A stretch of DNA of 64,000 nt from Nocardia arthritidis (GTDB taxonomy: Bacteria; Actinomycetota; Actinomycetes; Mycobacteriales; Mycobacteriaceae): NCBI RefSeq assembly GCF_011801145.1, contig NZ_CP046172.1, positions 2,790,001-2,854,000 of the forward strand, in the 5' to 3' direction. Shown one piece after another: positions 34,128 through 42,960 of this stretch; position 1 is the stretch's first letter; every line of letters begins with the position of its first letter. The position numbers and the translations under genes are program-made. Under the pieces are notes generated by a model. It saw only the letters and a list, made by a program, of their open reading frames with translations. It was not told the DNA's origin and made no database searches.

Positions 34128-35372
34128 TTACCCGTTCACCGGTTCCGCGGTGGTATTCCGGTGCGTCAAAGCGCACAGCAGTAGCACCGCGACCGTGAGC
34201 AGCGCGCCGACACAGAGGATGAGCCCGGGCCAACCGCCCGCGGCGAAGGCGAGTCCGGTGGAGCCGCCGACGAGGGCGCTGCCGAGGTAGTAGGCGAAGA
34301 GATAGAGCGAGGAGGCGGCCCCCCGATTCTCCGCGAGCCTGCCGACCCATGCGCTCGCCACCGTGTGCGCGGCGAAAAAGCCCGCGGTGTAGAGCAATAC
34401 GCCGATGAGCAGGGTCACCAACCGATCCGGGATGGTGAGCGAGATCCCCGCGGCCATCGCGACGAGCGATGCGGTGAGCACCCGGGGCGGCCCGTGCCGG
34501 TCCGCGAGATGGCCTGCGGCGGTGGAGGTGACGGTGCCCGCGAGATAGAACACGAAGATCGAACCGGCGATGCCCGAGGACAATTCGAACGGCGGGCGGG
34601 TCAGCCGGTAGCCGAGGAAGTTGTAGACCGAGACGAAGCCGCCCATCAGCACGAAGGCGAGCCCGAACAGCGCGAGCAAACCGGGATGCCGCAGCTGGGC
34701 GACGAGATCCGTTGCTACCGTTCGTAATCCGGCCGGTCGCGGCACAAAACCGCGAGACGGCGGCAGATCGCGGACGAACCAGATCGTGCATGCCGCCGCG
34801 GCAACGGCGATCGCCGCCTCGGCCCAGCGCCACGACGCGACCTCGAGGGTGAGCGCCGGGATCAACCGTCCGGCGAGTCCGCCGATGGTGTTGCCCGCGA
34901 TGTAGACGCCCATCGCCGCCCCCAATCCCGCCGCGCCGATCTCCTCGGCGAGATAGGCCATCGCCACCGCGGGCACGCCCGCCAGCGCGATCCCCTGCAA
35001 CGCGCGCACCGCGAGCAAAACCTGTAGCGACGGGCACAGCGGCAGCAGCAGCCCGAGGACGGTCGCCGTGATCGACGACCAGATCATCACCCGGGTCCGG
35101 CCGATCCGGGAGGCCAGCGCGCTCACCGGGATGATGGTCAGCGCCAGGAATCCGGTGGTGAGCGAGACCGCGAGCGCCGATTGAGCGGGTGTGGCCCCGA
35201 ACGCCGCGGAGAAGCTCGGCAGCAGCGCCTGCGCGCTGTACATCGACGCGAACGTGGTCAGACCTGCCGCGAAAAGCGCTCTTATGATTCGCTTTTCATG
35301 CGCGGGCCGGTCGGTCCGGCGTTTCGTGACGTGCGCATCGCCGATGGTCGAAACGCGTTGATCCGGGGCCAT
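34128..35372 (-). CDS. MFS transporter (YnfM-like exporter)
   Basis: A 414-residue major facilitator with 12 hydrophobic segments. The loop after segment 2 is ALASRIGRTRVMIW, the conserved MFS gating motif, and a related loop in the second half is HLADRHGPPRVLTAS. The overall pattern fits the DHA1/YnfM-type drug or metabolite exporters. It is divergent from a LysR regulator with an 88-base gap, which is the usual layout when the regulator controls the exporter. The substrate cannot be read from sequence. Confidence 0.87.
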   Translation of the reverse strand: MAPDQRVSTIGDAHVTKRRTDRPAHEKRIIRALFAAGLTTFASMYSAQALLPSFSAAFGATPAQSALAVSLTTGFLALTIIPVSALASRIGRTRVMIWSSITATVLGLLLPLCPSLQVLLAVRALQGIALAGVPAVAMAYLAEEIGAAGLGAAMGVYIAGNTIGGLAGRLIPALTLEVASWRWAEAAIAVAAAACTIWFVRDLPPSRGFVPRPAGLRTVATDLVAQLRHPGLLALFGLAFVLMGGFVSVYNFLGYRLTRPPFELSSGIAGSIFVFYLAGTVTSTAAGHLADRHGPPRVLTASLVAMAAGISLTIPDRLVTLLIGVLLYTAGFFAAHTVASAWVGRLAENRGAASSLYLFAYYLGSALVGGSTGLAFAAGGWPGLILCVGALLTVAVLLLCALTHRNTTAEPVNG

Positions 35373-35460
35373 AGCTCAAGGCTGAACGCTGGCCGTTAGT
35401 CATGGAAATGAATAAACTTGGCCGAAATAATGCACCAGACGCATATAGCGAGGAGGGGTC

Positions 35461-36363
35461 GTGCTTGGCGAGGATCTGGAGTGGTTCACGACACTCGCCG
35501 AACTGGAGCGGGTGAGCGCGGCGGCGCAGCGGCTGCACATCGCGCAGCCGACGCTGTCGCGAATGCTGGGCAGGCTGGAGCGCAGGCTCGGCGCCGAACT
35601 GTTCGACCGGCACGGAAAACGCATCGCGCTCAACGACTTCGGCCGGATCTACTATGAGCACGCGCGCCGGGCCCGCGCCGAACTCCGGGCCGGCGAGCAG
35701 GCCATCGCCGATCGGCTGAGCCCCGCGAAAGGCATTGTGCGCCTGTCATTCCCGCATTCATTCGGACATATGCTGGTGCCGCAGTTGATCTCCGGATTCC
35801 GCCGGACCTCCGGCCGGGTCACCTTCGAACTGTGGCAGGGCGGCGCCGAGATCTGCGCGCAGCAGGTGCTCGATGGGGAGGCCGACCTCGGCATCGTCTC
35901 GCCGCGCCCCGGACTCGCTGGAATCGGCTGGCGCAGCCTGCTGCATCAGCCGCTGGTGCTCGCGGTGCCGAACGAACACCGGCTCGCCGGGCGCAGACAG
36001 GTGCGGATGGCCGACCTCGCCGACGCCGAATTCATCACCATGCATCCGCGCTACGGCATGCGCCGCATCTTCGACGACCTGTGCGCCGCCGCGGATATCC
36101 GGCCGCGCATCGCCTTCGAATCCAGCGATCTGATGACCGTCGCCGGTCTGGTCGCGGCCGGACTCGGCATCGCGCTGCTGCCGCTCGGCGACCCGATGCC
36201 GCCGGGCCTGACCACGGTCGCGCTGGCCGACGCGGGCGGATTCCGCGATATCGGGCTGATCTGGTCGGCCACCGCGACACCGTCGGACGCGGTGCGCCGC
36301 TTCCGGGATTTCGCGGTCGACTGGGCCGAACACCGCCGCGACGAACGCGCGCTGCGGCCGTGA
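35461..36363 (+). CDS. LysR-family transcription regulator
   Basis: A 300-residue LysR regulator. The N-terminal winged helix has EWFTTLAELERVSAAAQRLH and IAQPTLSRMLGRLERRLGAELFDR. Residues 90-295 form the two-subdomain effector-binding part (VRLSFPHSFGHMLVPQL onward). The GTG start follows GAGGAGGGGTC. It is divergent from the MFS exporter gene and probably regulates it from the shared 88-base region. Confidence 0.9.
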   Translation: MLGEDLEWFTTLAELERVSAAAQRLHIAQPTLSRMLGRLERRLGAELFDRHGKRIALNDFGRIYYEHARRARAELRAGEQAIADRLSPAKGIVRLSFPHSFGHMLVPQLISGFRRTSGRVTFELWQGGAEICAQQVLDGEADLGIVSPRPGLAGIGWRSLLHQPLVLAVPNEHRLAGRRQVRMADLADAEFITMHPRYGMRRIFDDLCAAADIRPRIAFESSDLMTVAGLVAAGLGIALLPLGDPMPPGLTTVALADAGGFRDIGLIWSATATPSDAVRRFRDFAVDWAEHRRDERALRP

Positions 36364-36381
36364 ACCGCTCCGCGCTGTCGG

Positions 36382-36465
36382 CCACCACCCCCTCCGAATC
36401 GTTCCGCGATGCTGGCCCGCCCGTCGCCCGACCACCACCCCCCATCGAATCGCTCCGCGATGCTG
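36382..36465. repeat. Two imperfect direct repeats
   Basis: Copies at 36382-36414 and 36432-36465 both begin CCACCACCCC and contain CGAATCG, then TCCGCGATGCTG, at the same spacing; their starts are 50 bases apart. A shorter similar piece (CCGCTCCGCGCTG) lies at 36365-36377. The repeats are in the 337-base gap between the LysR gene and phoH, which otherwise holds no recognised gene. They may be a low-copy genomic repeat or decayed duplication. Confidence 0.6.
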
Positions 36466-36700
36466 CCAATCCGCTGCCTCATGCGGTATCGCCGAGGCCG
36501 GAACGCGGTAGCGTCCGTCCCGGAATACCGTGCGCATCCGGAGCATTTAGTACTGGAGGGATTGGGTGGGTCACCGTAAGGGAACACCCTCGTTACGCCA
36601 TCGACCGGTAGCCGCTTATTCACTGGGCGGTGTCGGTGGGCGGCGTTAAACTTTCACCAAGAAACAGCTGTCGAGACCGGAAAGCAGGCCATAGCCCCTT

Positions 36701-37810
36701 TTGAGAACACAAGGCGAGATCGGCGACCCGACCACCCCCACTGCAGGTATCGGTACTGGTGACAATGGTTCGGGCCCAGCAGCACGCACCGTGCGCTCCA
36801 GCATCGAACTCGCTCCCGAATCCGTGTTCCCGTTTCTCGGTTCGGCTGACCAGAATCTGCGTGAACTGGAGCAGTTGTTGGATGCGGATATCCATGTCCG
36901 CGGCAACGCGGTCACACTCACCGGCAAGGCGGCCGATGTCGCCTTGGCGGAGCGTGTGATCGAACAGCTCGTCGCGCTGACCGGTCGCAACCGAGTGGTG
37001 ACACCGGAGGCGGTGCGGCATACCGTTTCGATGCTCACCGAGGGCACCTCGGAATCCCCTGCGGAAGTGCTGAGCCTGGACATTCTGTCCCGGCGCGGCA
37101 AGACCATCCGGCCCAAGACGCTGAACCAGAAGCGCTACGTCGACGCGATCGACGCCAACACCATCGTGTTCGGCATCGGCCCGGCCGGTACCGGCAAGAC
37201 GTACCTGGCGATGGCGAAGGCCGTGCAGGCGCTGCAGACCAAGCAGGTCAACCGGATCATCCTCACCCGTCCCGCGGTGGAGGCGGGCGAGCGGCTCGGC
37301 TTCCTACCCGGCACGCTCAACGAGAAGATCGACCCGTACCTACGTCCGCTGTACGATGCACTGCACGACATGATGGATCCGGAGGCCATTCCGAAGCTGA
37401 TGGCCGCGGGCGTCATCGAGGTGGCGCCGCTGGCCTATATGCGCGGTCGCACGCTGAACGATTCCTTCATCATCCTGGACGAGGCGCAGAACACCACGGC
37501 CGAGCAGATGAAGATGTTCCTCACCCGGCTCGGTTTCGGCTCCAAGATCGTGGTCACCGGTGACGTCACCCAGGTCGATCTGCCCACCGGCGCCCGTTCG
37601 GGCCTGCGTGCGGCGTCGGAGATCCTCACCGAGATCGACGATATCCACTTCGCGCAGCTCACCAGCAGCGATGTGGTTCGGCACCGGCTGGTCTCGGAGA
37701 TCGTCGACGCATACGACCGATTCGAGTCCGAAACCCGGCCGCCGGTCGGCGCGCACTATCCGGGCAACCGGGCGCAGCGCCGCGCCGCGAGCCGGGGAGA
37801 CCGCAGGTAA
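36701..37810 (+). CDS. phoH: PhoH-like ATPase
   Basis: A 369-residue PhoH-family NTPase linked to RNA metabolism. A KH-like N-terminal part ([20 protein letters not shown]) precedes the ATPase domain. That domain has [16 protein letters not shown] (Walker A), then [26 protein letters not shown] (Walker B) and [12 protein letters not shown]. The TTG start at 36701 is provisional, because the region upstream has no clear ribosome site. It heads the conserved phoH-ybeY-corC-era run. Confidence 0.93.
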   Translation: MRTQGEIGDPTTPTAGIGTGDNGSGPAARTVRSSIELAPESVFPFLGSADQNLRELEQLLDADIHVRGNAVTLTGKAADVALAERVIEQLVALTGRNRVVTPEAVRHTVSMLTEGTSESPAEVLSLDILSRRGKTIRPKTLNQKRYVDAIDANTIVFGIGPAGTGKTYLAMAKAVQALQTKQVNRIILTRPAVEAGERLGFLPGTLNEKIDPYLRPLYDALHDMMDPEAIPKLMAAGVIEVAPLAYMRGRTLNDSFIILDEAQNTTAEQMKMFLTRLGFGSKIVVTGDVTQVDLPTGARSGLRAASEILTEIDDIHFAQLTSSDVVRHRLVSEIVDAYDRFESETRPPVGAHYPGNRAQRRAASRGDRR

Positions 37811-37833
37811 GTGCGGTCGCCTACGCTGTTCGG

Positions 37834-38382
37834 GTGAGTATCGAGATCGCCAACGAGTCGGGTATCGATGTACCCGAAGAGGATCTGGTCAGCGTCGCGC
37901 GCTTCGTGATCGGCCGGATGGACGTGCACCCGGCCGCCGAGCTGTCGATGGTGCTCGTCGATCTCGACACCATGGCCGACCTGCACATGCGCTGGATGGA
38001 CCTGCCGGGCCCGACCGATGTCATGTCGTTCCCGATGGACGAGCTGGAGCCGGGCGGCAGGCCCGACAGCGCCGAACCGGGGCCGTCCATGCTCGGCGAT
38101 ATCGTGCTCTGTCCCGAATTCGCCGCGGGCCAGGCGCGTAAGGCCGGCCACTCGCTGCAGCACGAACTAGCCCTGCTCACCGTGCACGGCGTCCTCCACC
38201 TGCTCGGCTACGACCACGCCGAGCCCGAGGAGGAAAAGGAGATGTTCGCGCTGCAGGCCCGGCTGCTCGACGAGTGGTACGAGAGCCTGCGCGAGGCGGC
38301 GCTACGGGCCGAACTCGCCGAACGCGACGCCCGCCTGCTCGGCAAGACCGGCTTCACCAGTCCGGGTGAAGCGCCCGCGTGA
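37834..38382 (+). CDS. ybeY: Endoribonuclease YbeY
   Basis: A 182-residue metal-dependent endoribonuclease needed for 16S rRNA 3'-end maturation and ribosome quality control. The zinc site is the His triad in [14 protein letters not shown] (HxxxHxxxxxH), followed by the usual [13 protein letters not shown] helix. Also visible is [17 protein letters not shown] start 23 bases after the phoH stop; the stop overlaps the next GTG by 4 bases. Confidence 0.95.
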   Translation: MSIEIANESGIDVPEEDLVSVARFVIGRMDVHPAAELSMVLVDLDTMADLHMRWMDLPGPTDVMSFPMDELEPGGRPDSAEPGPSMLGDIVLCPEFAAGQARKAGHSLQHELALLTVHGVLHLLGYDHAEPEEEKEMFALQARLLDEWYESLREAALRAELAERDARLLGKTGFTSPGEAPA

Positions 38383-39731
38383 ATGCGTTCACCCTTATCC
38401 TGCTGGCGATCGTGCTGGTGCCCGTCGGTGGCGCGTTCGCGGGCATCGATTCGGCGCTGAACACCATCTCGCCCGCGCGAGTGGACGACCTGGTGCGCGC
38501 CGATCGCCCCGGCGCGGTGCGGTTGAGCCGGATCATCGCCGACCGGCCGCGCTACGTGAATCTCATGGTGCTGCTGCGCATTCTGTGCGAGATCACCGCG
38601 ACGGTGCTGCTGGCGGCCGGGCTGATCACCGTGATGGAGGACGACTGGGCGCTGCTCATCACGGCTTTGGTGATGGTGGTCGTCGACTACGTCGTAATCG
38701 GGGTCGGGCCAAGGACTTTGGGACGCCAGCACGCGTATTCGATTGCGCTGGGCGCGGCGCTGCCGCTGCAGTTCATCGGCGCGCTGCTCGGGCCGGTGTC
38801 GCGGCTGCTGATTCTGCTGGGTAACGCGATCACCCCGGGTAAGGGTTTTCGCAACGGCCCCTTCGCTTCCGAGATCGAACTGCGCGAGGTCGTCGATATG
38901 GCGGGCGAGCGCGGGGTGGTGGATGCCGAGGAGCGGCGGATGATCCAGTCCGTCTTCGAATTGGGCGACACCCCGGCGCGCGCGGTGATGGTGCCGCGCA
39001 CCGAGATGGTGTGGATCGAGGCGGACAAGACTGCCGCACAGGCGATGTCGCTCGCGGTGCGCAGCGGTCACTCGCGGATTCCGGTGATCGGCGAGAACGT
39101 GGACGATATTCTCGGCGTCGTGTATCTGAAAGACCTTGTGCCGCACGCCGATCGTGCGCGCAAGGTGCAGGTGCGGCAGGTGATGCGCCCCGCCGTCTTC
39201 GTACCCGACTCCAAACCCCTGGACAGCCTCCTCGACGAAATGCAAAGGCGGCGTAACCATATGGCGCTGCTGGTGGACGAATACGGTGGTATCGCCGGAC
39301 TGGTCACCATCGAGGATGTGCTGGAGGAGATAGTCGGGGAGATCGCCGACGAGTACGACATCGACGAAACCCCGCCCGTGCAGGACCTCGGCGGCGGACG
39401 CTATCGGGTGTCGGCCCGGCTGCCGGTGGAGGATCTCGGCGAACTGTACGGCCTGGAGATCGAGGAAGAGGATGTCGACACCGTCGGCGGGCTGCTCGCC
39501 CACGAACTCGGCCGGGTGCCGCTGCCCGGCTCGAAAGTCGTTGTGCACGGGCTGGTTCTGCGGGGCGAGGGTGAGGCCGACGCGCGTGGACGGATGCGGG
39601 TGAACACGGTGGTTGTGAAGCGGGCGCCGGAGAGATCCGAGGCGCCCGCCGAGTCCGATGTCAACGGCAGTGGTCGAAAAAGCAACGGCAGCAAGCGCAA
39701 ACGCGACGAGGATGGAGAAACCGATGACTGA
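38379..39731 (+). CDS. CNNM/CorC-family membrane protein with CBS pair
   Basis: A 450-residue hemolysin/CorC-type protein. The N-terminal DUF21/CNNM domain has about four hydrophobic segments (residues 1-140). The linker is [25 protein letters not shown] pair follows (about 210-330: [12 protein letters not shown] and [20 protein letters not shown]). The C-terminal CorC/HlyC transporter-associated domain covers about 345-425 ([16 protein letters not shown]). The tail is basic and Ser/Asn-rich. Related proteins handle Mg2+ or Co2+ and sense adenosine nucleotides. Coupled to ybeY by GTGA. Confidence 0.92.
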   Translation: MNAFTLILLAIVLVPVGGAFAGIDSALNTISPARVDDLVRADRPGAVRLSRIIADRPRYVNLMVLLRILCEITATVLLAAGLITVMEDDWALLITALVMVVVDYVVIGVGPRTLGRQHAYSIALGAALPLQFIGALLGPVSRLLILLGNAITPGKGFRNGPFASEIELREVVDMAGERGVVDAEERRMIQSVFELGDTPARAVMVPRTEMVWIEADKTAAQAMSLAVRSGHSRIPVIGENVDDILGVVYLKDLVPHADRARKVQVRQVMRPAVFVPDSKPLDSLLDEMQRRRNHMALLVDEYGGIAGLVTIEDVLEEIVGEIADEYDIDETPPVQDLGGGRYRVSARLPVEDLGELYGLEIEEEDVDTVGGLLAHELGRVPLPGSKVVVHGLVLRGEGEADARGRMRVNTVVVKRAPERSEAPAESDVNGSGRKSNGSKRKRDEDGETDD

Positions 39732-40083
39732 GTTGGATGCCGAGGATACCAAGTTGGTGACGCTGGCCCGCGGTGCGCTCGGCCGCACCGGCGGCGCGAG
39801 CGGCGCGGCGATCCGCGATACCGACGGCCGCACCTACGCGGCGGGCGATGTCTGCCTCGGCGCGCTGCGGCTGACCGCGCTGCAGGCGGCGGTGGCGGCC
39901 GCGATCTCCAGTGGCGCAGAGGGTTTCGAGGCGGCCGTGGTGGTCGCCGGACGGCTGTCCGACCCGGGGATCACCGCGGTGCGCGAGGTGTCCACCGGTG
40001 CCCGGATCGTCTTCACCGACAAGGCTGGTGCGGTGTTCGACATCGTCGACGATACCGTCGATTCGGTGGTGCAGGATGGCTGA
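39724..40083 (+). CDS. Cytidine deaminase-like protein without zinc ligands
   Basis: A 119-residue protein between the CorC-like gene and era, where M. tuberculosis has Rv2365c. Its fold pattern ([67 protein letters not shown]) matches cytidine deaminases. The catalytic H/C-A-E and P-C-x-x-C motifs are absent: the position of the first reads [10 protein letters not shown]. Catalysis by the usual zinc mechanism is therefore unlikely. ATG at 39724 overlaps the previous stop by 8 bases, and its own end overlaps era by 8. Confidence 0.8.
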   Translation: MTELDAEDTKLVTLARGALGRTGGASGAAIRDTDGRTYAAGDVCLGALRLTALQAAVAAAISSGAEGFEAAVVVAGRLSDPGITAVREVSTGARIVFTDKAGAVFDIVDDTVDSVVQDG

Positions 40084-40984
40084 GGCCAGCGAATTCCGTT
40101 CGGGCTTCGTATGTTTCGTCGGCCGGCCGAATACCGGCAAGTCGACGCTGACCAATGCGCTCGTCGGTGCCAAGATCGCGATCACCTCGTCGCGGCCGCA
40201 GACCACCAGGCACACCATCCGCGGCATCGTGCACCGGGAGCACGCCCAGCTCATCCTGGTCGACACCCCCGGACTGCACCGGCCGCGGACCTTGCTCGGC
40301 CAGCGGCTGAACGACCTTGTGCGCGATACGTATTCGGAGGTCGACGTGATCGCCCTCTGCATTCCGGCCGACGAGAAGATCGGGCCCGGTGACCGCTGGA
40401 TCGTGCAGCAGGTCAAGCAGATGGCGCCCAAGACCACGCTGATCGGCGTCGTCACCAAGATCGACAAGGTGAGCCGCGATCAGATCGCCCAGCAGCTGAT
40501 CGCCACCTCCGAACTGCTCGGCCCGGAGGCCGAGGTGGTGCCGGTATCGGCGGTGCGTGGCGAACAGGTCGAGGTGCTCGTCGACGTCATCGCCGCGAAA
40601 ATGCCTGAGGGCCCGGCCTTCTACCCCGACGGTGAGCTCACCGACGAGCCGGAGGAAACCCTCATGGCCGAGCTCATCCGCGAGGCCGCGTTGGAGGGGG
40701 TGCGTGATGAGCTGCCGCATTCGCTCGCCGTGGTGATCGAGGAGGTGCTGCCGCGCGAGGAAAACGAAGACATGCTTGATGTGCATGCTTTGCTTTATGT
40801 AGAACGCCCGAGCCAGAAGGCGATCATCATCGGTAAGGGTGGGGCGCGGTTGAAAGAGGTTGGTACCAACGCCCGCAAGCAGATCGAGCACATCCTCGGT
40901 GTGCGGATCTACCTGCATCTGCATGTGAAGGTGGCCAAGGACTGGCAGCGCGACCCGAAACAGTTGGGCAAGTTGGGCTTCTGA
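40076..40984 (+). CDS. era: GTPase Era
   Basis: A 302-residue GTPase that binds the 3' end of 16S rRNA and helps assemble the 30S subunit. G motifs are in order: GRPNTGKSTL (P-loop), TRHTIRGIV (switch I Thr), DTPGLH (G3), TKID (G4) and VSAVRG (G5). The C-terminal KH domain has IIIGKGGARLKEVGTNARKQ and LHVKVAKDWQRD. ATG at 40076 is supported by the GFVCFVGRPNTGKS start of the G domain. It closes the conserved run. Confidence 0.96.
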   Translation: MAEASEFRSGFVCFVGRPNTGKSTLTNALVGAKIAITSSRPQTTRHTIRGIVHREHAQLILVDTPGLHRPRTLLGQRLNDLVRDTYSEVDVIALCIPADEKIGPGDRWIVQQVKQMAPKTTLIGVVTKIDKVSRDQIAQQLIATSELLGPEAEVVPVSAVRGEQVEVLVDVIAAKMPEGPAFYPDGELTDEPEETLMAELIREAALEGVRDELPHSLAVVIEEVLPREENEDMLDVHALLYVERPSQKAIIIGKGGARLKEVGTNARKQIEHILGVRIYLHLHVKVAKDWQRDPKQLGKLGF

Positions 40985-41475
40985 CCGCGCTACAATTGTC
41001 GGTTGGCGGCGGTACGCTTGTAATACTATGTTTCCCATAGCTTTCCGCCGCCCAGCTGATCCGCTATGCGCCGAAGGGGTTGGCCGTGCGCATGATGGTC
41101 CGAGCGGCCCGCGACCCGGACTCGGCGTATCGGGCCGGAATGCCGCACCGTGACGTCGATCCGGCCGATCCGCTTGCCGAGCCGCGACACGATGATCGCG
41201 GGGGCGATGGAGTCGGGCGAACAGTATTCCTGCGGTCGCCGCGGTTGCTGATGTTGCGCTGAGCGCGAATTCGAGTCCGCCGGGGATGTCACGCGTCGAT
41301 TCGGGGAATCGGCTCCGGTGTTGCCACGGCGGATAAATGCCCGATAAATGCCGGGCAAGGCCGAATATCTGGTGGGTGGACGGGGGAGTTCGCCACACAT
41401 ATAGTCCCGCCTATAGACGTGCCGCTGAACGCGTTCGGGGTGTCCGTCTGATGGGAGTTCGGGAGGAAACCCCAA
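40985..41475. promoter_or_regulatory. Region upstream of the kinase-lipoprotein operon
   Basis: 491 bases between era and the first kinase. A possible promoter for rightward transcription is TTGGCGG at 41003-41009 with TAATACTAT at 41021-41029, about 13 bases apart, so spacing is short. The AGGAAACCCC just before 41476 is the kinase ribosome site. A possible small minus-strand gene inside is listed separately. Confidence 0.35.
41026..41190 (-). CDS. Possible 54-aa basic protein
   Basis: From GTG at 41190 the frame reads VSRLGKRIGRIDVTVRHSGP, then IRRVRVAGRSDHHAHGQPLR, and ends with ADQLGGGKLWET before TAG at 41026. The alternating basic/hydrophobic pattern looks like a small folded protein more than a shadow. 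However, the ribosome site is weak, and the gene would run opposite to both neighbours. No family is recognised. Confidence 0.3.
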   Translation of the reverse strand: MSRLGKRIGRIDVTVRHSGPIRRVRVAGRSDHHAHGQPLRRIADQLGGGKLWET

Positions 41476-42960
41476 GTGAGAATGGTCGAAGGCACGGTCT
41501 TCGCCGGATACCGAATTGAGCGGCTGCTCGGCGCGGGTGGGATGGGCGCCGTATATCTGGCGCGGCATCCGAGGTTGCCGCGCCATGACGCGTTGAAATT
41601 GCTCGCGGACAATCACGCCGCGGATCCGGAATACCGGGCGCGCTTCCTGCGCGAGGCGGAGATCGCGGTGCGGCTCCAGCATCCGAACCTGGTCGCGGTC
41701 CGTGACCGTGGCGAGGAAGCCGGACAGCTGTGGATCACCATGCAATACGTGCCGGGCCTCGACCTCGCCGCGGTGATCGCCCGCAACCCGCGCGGCCTCG
41801 CCGTCGAACGGGCGCTGTGGATACTGGGCGAGGCCGCGCGGGGCCTCGACGAGGTGCACGACGCCGGACTGCTGCACCGTGACGTGAAACCGGCCAACAT
41901 CCTCATCACCGGGGAGTGGGACGGTCCCGACCGGGCGCTGGTCACCGACTTCGGAATCGCCCGTGCCGCAGAAGATTCCGCGACGTCGGCGGTGCGCGAG
42001 CCGACGGCCAGCTTGGCGTATGCCGCCCCCGAGCAGATACGCGGCGATGCGATGGACCGGCGCGCGGACGTTTACGCGCTGGGCTGCACGCTGTTTCATA
42101 TGCTCACGGGTTCGGTGCCGTTCCCGCGCGAGAGTCCGGGGGCGGTGATGTACGCCCATCTCAATGAGGACCCACCACTGGCCACCCGGGAAAATCCCGG
42201 TGTGCCAGCGGAATTGGCCAAGGTTGTCGTTAAGGCGATGGCGAAGCGGCCGGAGGATCGGTACCCGAGTTGTGGTGCGCTGGCGACGGCGGCGCGGACG
42301 GCGTTCGCGCGGTCGCTCGCCGCCGAGTCCGGCGCATCCGAAGAGGCGGGCCGCAAGCGCGGTCGGTGGTTGCTGTCCGGTGTCGCGCTGGCCGTGATAG
42401 TTATTGCCGCGGTGGCGATTTCGGCTTTCGCCTGGAGCGGTGACGGCGGATCGGACCGGTCACATCATGTCACGGCGCCGGTGCCGAGGGTGAACGCCGC
42501 ACTGTGGAGTACGTACACGTTCATGGTCGAGCCGTTCGCGGATCTGCTCCCGCCGGGGCCATTTCTGTCCGGATATCGGGATCTGAGCGGATGCCAGCCG
42601 GTCGATGCCGCGAACCCGGACGTGGATCTGCCCTTCGACCAGTCGGTCAAGGTCGGCGAATTGCTGTGTGTCGGCGACCATGATCCGGTCACCACGTTGG
42701 TCGTCGAGTGCAATGCGGATCGCACACCGATTCTGCCGAGACCTTCGACGGATCGAGTCGAGGGTGAGGAGCGGTGGTCCCGGCCGTCCGGCACCGGCCG
42801 ATTGCGGTGGGGTAGCAATACGACCAACACCGGAGCTCGAACGGGTTGGCTCTACGTGTATTTCGACGGTCCCGACCGGAATTTCTGCAACCTGACGGTG
42901 TCGGGCACCGGATCGGGAACCGAACTACGCGGTAAATGGTGGCCGGATGCGCCTCTTTAA
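41476..42960 (+). CDS. Membrane Ser/Thr protein kinase 1 with extracellular sensor domain
   Basis: A 494-residue receptor-type Hanks kinase. The kinase domain covers about 11-275: GAGGMG glycine loop (19-24), Lys41 in DALK, alpha-C Glu60, HRDVKPAN (H134-N141), DFG (158-160), AAPE and DRRADVYALGCTLF. A Lys/Arg-rich juxtamembrane part and one transmembrane segment follow (about 299-318). The extracellular domain of about 150 residues has Cys in SGCQPV, LLCVG, VECNADR and NFCNL and ends WWPDAPL. It has no PASTA repeats. The activation segment lacks the usual GT and reads PTASLAYAAPE. GTG follows GGAGG. First gene of a six-gene operon; all active-site residues are intact. Confidence 0.9.
   Translation: MRMVEGTVFAGYRIERLLGAGGMGAVYLARHPRLPRHDALKLLADNHAADPEYRARFLREAEIAVRLQHPNLVAVRDRGEEAGQLWITMQYVPGLDLAAVIARNPRGLAVERALWILGEAARGLDEVHDAGLLHRDVKPANILITGEWDGPDRALVTDFGIARAAEDSATSAVREPTASLAYAAPEQIRGDAMDRRADVYALGCTLFHMLTGSVPFPRESPGAVMYAHLNEDPPLATRENPGVPAELAKVVVKAMAKRPEDRYPSCGALATAARTAFARSLAAESGASEEAGRKRGRWLLSGVALAVIVIAAVAISAFAWSGDGGSDRSHHVTAPVPRVNAALWSTYTFMVEPFADLLPPGPFLSGYRDLSGCQPVDAANPDVDLPFDQSVKVGELLCVGDHDPVTTLVVECNADRTPILPRPSTDRVEGEERWSRPSGTGRLRWGSNTTNTGARTGWLYVYFDGPDRNFCNLTVSGTGSGTELRGKWWPDAPL

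Noticed and set aside
39661..42159. Long minus-strand frames antisense to era and the kinases
   Set aside because: Typical high-GC shadows of real genes, rich in Arg, His and Pro, with no ribosome sites; only the 54-codon frame at 41026 was kept as a weak candidate.
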